This document shows, piece after piece, positions 58,151 to 64,000 of a DNA stretch of 64,000 nt (position 1 is the stretch's first letter; every line of letters begins with the position of its first letter). The stretch is from the NCBI RefSeq assembly GCF_000004825.1, contig NW_008805085.1, positions 1,240,001 to 1,304,000 on the forward strand, given 5' to 3'. A model generated the notes under the pieces. The model was not told the origin of the DNA and did not search any database. It saw only the letters and a program-made list of their open reading frames with translations. The position numbers and the translations under genes were made by a program. This DNA is from Heterostelium album PN500. Taxonomy: Eukaryota > Evosea > Eumycetozoa > Acytosteliales > Acytosteliaceae.

Positions 58151-58651
58151 TATTATTCTAAAAAAATAATTATTATAAATAAAATAAAATAGTTGTATTT
58201 TTTTTTATAAATAAAATGATGATTGATAATTTAAAATGAATAAATCAATAACTTTATAATCATATTTATATATTTTATATATTTTATTATTTTATTATAT
58301 TATATTTTGGGGGGACATTCAATCTACTTAAATTTTAATAGATTAAAAAATAAATCAAATATAAACATATGTGACAAATTTGAATATTATACAACAAACA
58401 AACTGATCACTGATCACTGTTATTATTATTATTATTATTATTAATATCAAACTACTACTACTGTTGTTGCTGCTGCTACTGCTCTTATTAATAACTACTT
58501 CGGTTTTCAATTCACAAGCAAGCTAAACATATGTTTATGATTGATTATTGTATATTGATTGATTCTTTAAATAACTAATCAAGAAATATAATATTGTTTT
58601 TGTTATTTTTGTTTTTAAAAAAGTTTTATTATTATTATTATTATTACTATA
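58151..58651. other. intergenic, 0.5 kb
   Basis: Between the WAP start and SRP9 stop. ATT repeats (58421-58445 and 58628-58650) and a short CTG/CTA stretch (58460-58485). No gene seen. Confidence 0.6.
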
Positions 58652-59070
58652 TTATATATCTGATGCAGTTGTCAGCTGGAAGAATAAGTTATTTAATTTA
58701 TCAATCTTTTTCAAATCATTTTCTTTGTCTGTTCTGTGTACCAGTGTTTGTTTATCATTAGAAACCTTTAATACGAATAGTGCATCTACATATCTAAGTT
58801 TGAAAGAATATCTTGTCTAGAGAGAGTTTTTGAAAATGAAATTAAATATATATAAGTAATCGAATGATTATTTCTTGTCAAACACTTTAAAGTGATGATA
58901 ATAATGAGGTTGATTTTGCATGCTTCAAACTACTAGTTTGAAACACTTCTCTGTTGACAATTATCCTGTTTCTGCTGATGCTATTAATTGTATGTACATA
59001 CATGTTTGGGATCTGATCTAAATAGTGTTTCAGCTTTATCATAAAACTCTTCGAAATCTTGAATATACAT
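58652..59070 (-). CDS. srp9: signal recognition particle 9-kDa protein, SRP9
   Basis: Two exons, 59070-59002 (23 codons) and 58816-58652, phase 0, give 77 residues. MYIQDFEEFYDKAETLFRSDP matches the SRP9 start (YQTWEEFSRAAEKLYLADP in human). Exon 2 begins TRYSFKLRYVDALFVLKVSND (human [20 protein letters not shown]), followed by LVHRTDKENDLKKIDKLNNLF (human LVYKTDQAQDVKKIEKFHSQL). SRP9 pairs with SRP14 on the Alu domain of SRP RNA and slows translation during targeting to the ER. It lacks the roughly ten extra C-terminal residues of human SRP9. A CTG/CAG run lies just upstream of the ATG. Confidence 0.88.
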
Positions 59071-59698
59071 TGTTTTGTGTGACTGTTGCTGCTGCTGCTG
59101 CTGTGTTTCTAACTTTCTTTATTTAACTTTCTTTTAATAAATAAAGATTTAACTATTATATGATGATCTTTATTAAAAATATATTACTTAAAAAAAAGAT
59201 AGCTTTAATTAGTTTAGTTTATTTTTAAATTGGTTGATTGCACACTAAAACTTAGCACTGACTGATCAATCAAACCTAAAGTCAATCAAATTCAACGTTA
59301 CAATTTAATTTTGCAAATTAATTCATCAAAAAACCCAAAAAAAAAAAAATTAAACAAAATAAAAAAATAATAAAAAATTGTGAACTTACAATTAGCTATA
59401 ATTTAAATCATCACACTTTAAGTTTTCATTAATCTACCACTCAAAAAACATCAAAATTATTCTACAGAATAGTAATAAATTAAAATAGTTTATCAGTTTA
59501 TTAAATATTTAATATAACTTTATTAATAATAATAATAAACTTTTTTGTAATTACTTTTTTGATTGTTTTTCATATTTTTAGTAGATTTAAATAAATAATA
59601 TATATATATAAAAGTAAATACATATAAAAATCATCATCATCATCTTAATCATTGTTCATTTGTAAATAATAATAATAATAAATAAAGAATAAAAAACA
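59071..59698. promoter_or_regulatory. divergent promoter region (SRP9 / RPN1)
   Basis: 628 bp between two start codons. A CTG-repeat (59084-59101) lies in the SRP9 leader. The rest is A/T-rich with homopolymers; no specific factor site recognised. Confidence 0.45.
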
Positions 59699-62600
59699 AT
59701 GCCATCTGAAAAAGATTTAAATAATAATAGTAGTAGCACAACAACAACAACAACTACAGATCCAAAACAACCACAACCACCAACTGGAAAGAGTGCACCA
59801 AACAAGAAAAAGGATGATAAGAAAGATGATGCTCTTGTAGGTATCTCAAAGATGTTTGTTGGAATAATAAAAACAAAAAAAAAAAAAAAACGAACCAACA
59901 ACTATTTTTATTTATTAAATTTTACATATAATTAATAAACCATTCTATTATATTATATAGTCACCAGAAGATGAGAAATTAAAGACTGATTTAGAGTTGT
60001 TGGTAGAAAGAGTAAGAGATACAAATGCCGAAATTGTTATGGCATCATTGGAAGCTTTGAAGGCTGAAATCAAATCATCTACATCTTCCATGACCTCTGT
60101 GCCAAAACCATTGAAATTCCTCAGACCCCACTACCAAACTCTGCTCGATTCCTACAAGAAACTATCTGAAGGAAAACAAAAGGTAATTAGTTAATTAATC
60201 AATCAATTAAGTTAATATATTAATCAATTTCTAACTAATTCTTTTTATGATTGTTTGTTTGTTTGTTTATTGTAGAAATCATTGGCTGATATTCTATCAG
60301 TTTTAGCTATGGCCAATGGAAACGAAGAGACAAGAGACACCTTGAAATATAAATTGTTGGGATCGGGTGAATCGATTTCATCGTGGGGACACGAGTACGT
60401 ACGTCATTTGGCGATGGAGATCGGTGTGGAGTACGATATCAAGAAGGAGGAGAATCAGTCGGTCGACGACCTCTTGTTGCTGGTCGACGAGATCGTTCCC
60501 TTCCAGATGGCACACAACGCCGAGCCAGAGGCATGCGATCTCCTCTTGGAAGTCGAACAACTCACCAAACTCTTTAACTACATCGACGAGAACAACTACA
60601 CACGTGTCTGTCTCTACCTCACCAGCTGTGCATACTACGTACCGGGTCCAGAGGATATCAACATCCTCAAGATCGTCGTTGAAATCTATATCAAAGCCAA
60701 ACAATACCCAGATGCTTTGAGAGTTGCTCTTAAAATAGATAACAATGATATTATAACAAACATCTTTAAATTAGCTGAAAAGTAAGTAACAACTTTTATA
60801 AATATATTTTGTTTATATATTTAATAATTAACATTTCATTTTATAATAATGATTATTATTATTATTATTATAGTAATAAGTCAACATTGGAACAATTGGC
60901 ATTCATTGCTTCAAGACAAAAGATTGTTCCAAACAACTTTGATGTCTCGCCAGTCTCTGATATAATTAATAATACAAAGCTTAGTGAATACTTTTTGAAT
61001 TTGGCAACTGATCTCGATGTTCGTGAGCCAAAACTTCCAGAGGACATCTTCCAATCACATCTTGAAAACACTACTGGTACCGCTCCAGAGTCAGCACGTA
61101 TCAATCTTGCTTCCTCCTTTGTAAATGCATTTGTTAATTGTGGTTTTATTAAAGATAAATTAATGGCTGATGATGGTATGTAATTAAATAACAACAACAA
61201 CTAAATAACTAATTAAAATAACTAACTTAATAATTTATTCTCAATATCCAGAAAAATGGTGGTACAAAAACAGAGATTTGGGTATTATGAGTACTGTTGC
61301 ATCGTTGGGTATGGTTTATTTATGGGATGTAGATAATGGATTGAGTAAGATTGATAAGTATTTGTACTCGACCGACGAGAATGCAAAGAGTGGTGCCATC
61401 TTGGCCACCGGTATGATGTCCTGTGGTATCAGAAACGACGTCGATCCAGTCATTGCACTGAATGTTGAGCATCTCACCAATCCATCGGTTACCATTCGTA
61501 CTGCCGCCGTTCTCTCGCTCGGTTTCGCCTACGTCGGTACTAGACGTGAAGACTTGCAATCGTATATCGTTCCAATCATCGAGGACAACACCATCGGAAT
61601 GGAGCTGGTCGGTATCGCTGCACTGTCACTCGGTTTGATCTTTGTCGGTAGTTGTGACGACACACTTTCCACCCTGTTTGTTCAGACCCTGATGACTCGT
61701 GACAAGACCTCGCTCAACAGTACCTACTGTCGTTTCATGCACTTGGCGCTCGGATTGTTGTATCTCGGAAAGCAAGACGAAGCCGAGTTGACATTGGAGA
61801 CTCTCAAGGCTATCGAGGGTGCACCCGGAGAATACGCCCGTCTCACCGTAGAAGCCTGTGCCTTTGCCGGAACCGGTAATGTCTTGAAAGTCCAAAATAT
61901 GTTGCATTTCTGTTGCGACGGTAAAGAGAATCCAAATCACTCGCTTGCCGTCCTCTCGATCTCGTTGATCGCCATGGGTGAGGAGCTAGGTTCCGACATG
62001 TGTTTGCGTACCTTTGACCATCTCCTTCAGAAGGGTAACATCAACATTCGTCGTGCCATTCCATTGGCACTCGGTTTGTTGTCTGCATCGAATCCAAAGA
62101 TCACCGTCATGGATATCCTCTCCAAGTTGAGTCACGACACCGATCCTGAGGTCAGCCAAGGTGCCATCCTCGCACTCGGACTCATCGGTGCCGGAACCAA
62201 CAATGCCCGTATCGGTGGAATGCTAAAGGCATTGGCTGTGTTTTACTCGAAGGAGACTCACTTGTTCTTTGTTAGAATGGCACAAGGACTTCTCCATCTC
62301 GGTAAGGGTACACTCACCATCAACCCATATCACAACGATCGTACCCTTATGTCACCAGTCGGTGTCTCTGGTCTATTAGTTTTATTACATGCCGCATTAG
62401 ATATTAAAAACTGTAAGTGACAACAACATATTCATATTTCTAACAGATCATTGTTCATTTTATTAATAATATTCATTTTCTATTCTTAGTACTTACAACT
62501 AAAGCTCACTATTTATTCTATTCAATTGTAATGTCTATTTATCCAAGAATGTTGATGACATTAGATGAAAATCTTAAGCCATTGCCAGTTTCAGTTCGTG

Positions 62601-62886
62601 TAGGACAAAGTGTAGATACAGTTGGTCAAGCCGGTAAGCCAAAGACTATCACTGGTTTCCAAACACATACTACACCTGTATTATTAGGTTTTAACGATCG
62701 TGCTGAATTGGCAACCGATGATTGTAAGTTGCAAAAACTATTATTAATTCAAATTAATTATTAACTAACAATCTATTTAATTTTTTAGATATCCCATTGT
62801 CATCTGTATTGGAAGGTATTGTAATCTTAAAACCAAATCCAAATGCCACTCAAATCCCAGTACCAAAGTCCGCAGCTAAAAAGTAA
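59699..62886 (+). CDS. psmD2: 26S proteasome regulatory subunit RPN1 (PSMD2)
   Basis: Seven exons, 59699-59836, 59961-60182, 60276-60781, 60874-61175, 61252-62412, 62490-62723 and 62789-62886, give 886 residues, normal for Rpn1. After a Ser/Thr/Pro/Lys head come [37 protein letters not shown], and the proteasome/cyclosome repeats ([80 protein letters not shown]), then [17 protein letters not shown] and [13 protein letters not shown]. Rpn1 is the largest base subunit and docks ubiquitin-like shuttles and Ubp6. The exon-1 donor must be GTAGGT at 59837; the GTATCT four bases later would shift frame. Exons 3 and 5 are markedly G+C-rich. Confidence 0.97.
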
Positions 62887-63133
62887 ATAATAATAAATAA
62901 TAATAATAATCATTAAAAAATCAAAAGTAATATAAGAATAGTATTCATTCACCAATCATTTCAACAAATAGCAAACACAACAACAACAACAACAACAACA
63001 ACACATTCCCATTTGTAACCAAAAAACACTCAACAAATCCAAAACATCACCTTAAAATAAATACATAGTATATAATAAAAAACATTAAATGAAAAGAAAT
63101 ATAAATATTATTATTTATTTGGCCAAATTATTA

Positions 63134-63703
63134 TTAATCTTTTGGTTTATCTTTTGAATCTGTTGAATCTGTTGCAGATTGTTGACCTAATATCAATCTG
63201 TAGGTATTGTTTGATTCGTCGAGTGTAACGTGCACCCACTGATTGTATAAAACAGTGGTATCTTGATGACCTTGTGAAATTCCAGTTTTAATCTCCACTG
63301 TTTCCAATTGAACATACATATTCAACCAGTTAGGATCTGATTCAAAAACAGTGGTGTATGGTTCGAAAAGAAATGTTTCCATTAATGGTACCAGAGGATC
63401 GATATAATGAGAACATTCGAATCCTCTTAGCGTTGCATAGTCTCTTTTGTAGAATGGATCGATCTTTGGAATCATCTTAAACTCTTTATACACCATACAA
63501 CTTGGATTAGAAGATGAAGACATCCATGTATCTGAACTATCACTTTCACTATTTAAATAATTATTTCCAAGAATATCTTCATTTCTATCTATTTTTAAAT
63601 AATTATTATTCTTGTCTAATCCATTTTTTTTTAAATCTATACAATTTATTCCAACAATTAAATATAGGAAAATAAATAAATATTTTAAATTTATTGTTAT
63701 CAT
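63134..63703 (-). CDS. secreted protein of unknown function
   Basis: A single exon of 189 residues. The N-terminus MITINLKYLFIFLYLIVGIN is a signal peptide. An Asn/Asp/Ser-rich segment follows, then a globular-looking part (SCMVYKEFKMIPKIDPFYKRD, GFECSHYIDPLVPLMETFLFEP, LNMYVQLETVEIKTG, VLYNQWVHVTLDESNNTYRLILG) and a charged tail. Two cysteines only. I do not recognise a family. The lengths of beta-like segments suggest a small beta-sandwich, which is speculation. Confidence 0.7.
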   Translation of the reverse strand: MITINLKYLFIFLYLIVGINCIDLKKNGLDKNNNYLKIDRNEDILGNNYLNSESDSSDTWMSSSSNPSCMVYKEFKMIPKIDPFYKRDYATLRGFECSHYIDPLVPLMETFLFEPYTTVFESDPNWLNMYVQLETVEIKTGISQGHQDTTVLYNQWVHVTLDESNNTYRLILGQQSATDSTDSKDKPKD

Positions 63704-64000
63704 AATATTTTATTAAATAGAATGAATCTATCTATTGATATTAATCATTTTGTATTTGTTTTATCTATATGAGATGTATGTTGGACGATAGATTTATCCC
63801 CCACAAAAATACCAAAATTAGTAAAAATAAAAAACAAATATTTTCCCACTTTTTTTTGTATTTTGACGAGTTCAAACTGTTAAAAAATTTAAATAAGTCT
63901 TTGTTTTTGAACAACTAGGCTGTTCTTTGATAACTGAGGCCTTTTCTTCTTTTACAACTTTCGAATTAGAGTAGCTCCAATTGGAAAATTAACTGTGTCT
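63704..64000. other. upstream region of the last gene, to window end
   Basis: A/T-rich promoter-side DNA with no gene recognised. Confidence 0.6.

Noticed and set aside
60367-60720. Arg/Ser-rich second frame over RPN1 exon 3
   Set aside because: Shadow frame caused by the G+C-rich codon use of the real RPN1 exon.

Overview
The window is nuclear DNA of a dictyostelid social amoeba. The evidence is very A+T-rich intergenic DNA with long A/T homopolymers, short GT-AG introns (mostly 60-120 bp), Asn/Gln/Ser/Thr homopolymer tracts inside proteins, tight gene packing on both strands, and dictyostelid-type genes such as a STATa-like STAT with a Gln-rich N-terminus and a B-box/kelch-like protein. 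Coding DNA is somewhat richer in G+C than I would expect for D. discoideum, so another dictyostelid is likely; I cannot name the species.

Layout, left to right. 1-2750 (-): DENN-domain Rab GEF, cut by the left edge. 4199-4854 (-): four-exon UPF0538 (C2orf76-like) gene, divergent from 5942-7693 (+), which I identify as a LIN37 homologue (MuvB/DREAM subunit); the promoter between them carries CG-rich palindromes and an E2F-type motif. 8065-8857 (-): Pol III subunit RPC7/Rpc31. 9635-10678 (+): metallophosphoesterase. 11183-12275 (-): CHMP6/Vps20, divergent from RAD52 (12659-13892, +). 14133-16424 (-): TPR-SET protein. 17554-18745 (+): secreted propeller-like protein. 19103-21782 (-): two-RRM SR-type splicing factor. 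22708-23863 (+): pirin. 23991-24620 (-): EF-hand protein. 25255-26559 (+): aquaporin. 26746-28140 (-): cyclophilin-40. 28385-29059 (-): F420-type NADP oxidoreductase. 29979-30272 (+): ABM monooxygenase. 30596-31936 (+): OGG1. 32111-33156 (+): FKBP8-like TPR immunophilin. 33529-35358 (-): F-box/LRR-like protein.

35359-39340 is a gene desert with a decayed, possibly mobile, element in its right half. Then come a B-box/kelch-like protein (39347-41110, -), an orphan fragment, an MGM101 homologue with an extra C-terminal domain (41891-43015, +), a dCTP-deaminase-like gene (43191-43984, -), an ABCG half-transporter (44671-46725, +), a 2.5-kb regulatory-looking gap, and STATa (49247-51887, +). The right part holds a broken orphan gene (about 52427-53500), a cysteine-rich GPI-type surface protein (53718-55050, -), unrecognised fragments near 55.6-56.2 kb, a secreted nucleoside-hydrolase-like protein (56293-57489, -), a WAP-domain miniprotein (57830-58150, -), SRP9 (58652-59070, -), proteasome subunit RPN1 (59699-62886, +), and a secreted orphan (63134-63703, -).

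There is no operon logic. Functional links are thematic: DNA repair and recombination (RAD52, MGM101, OGG1, dCTP-deaminase-like), proteostasis (RPN1, Cyp40, FKBP8-like), cell-cycle and developmental transcription (LIN37, STATa), and secretion or cell surface (SRP9, WAP protein, Cys-rich protein, nucleoside hydrolase). SRP9 and the WAP protein are two-exon genes with no long ORF and were found by assembling exons by eye. No tRNA, rRNA or CRISPR was seen. All family calls come from sequence motifs and remembered family sequences; no database search was run.
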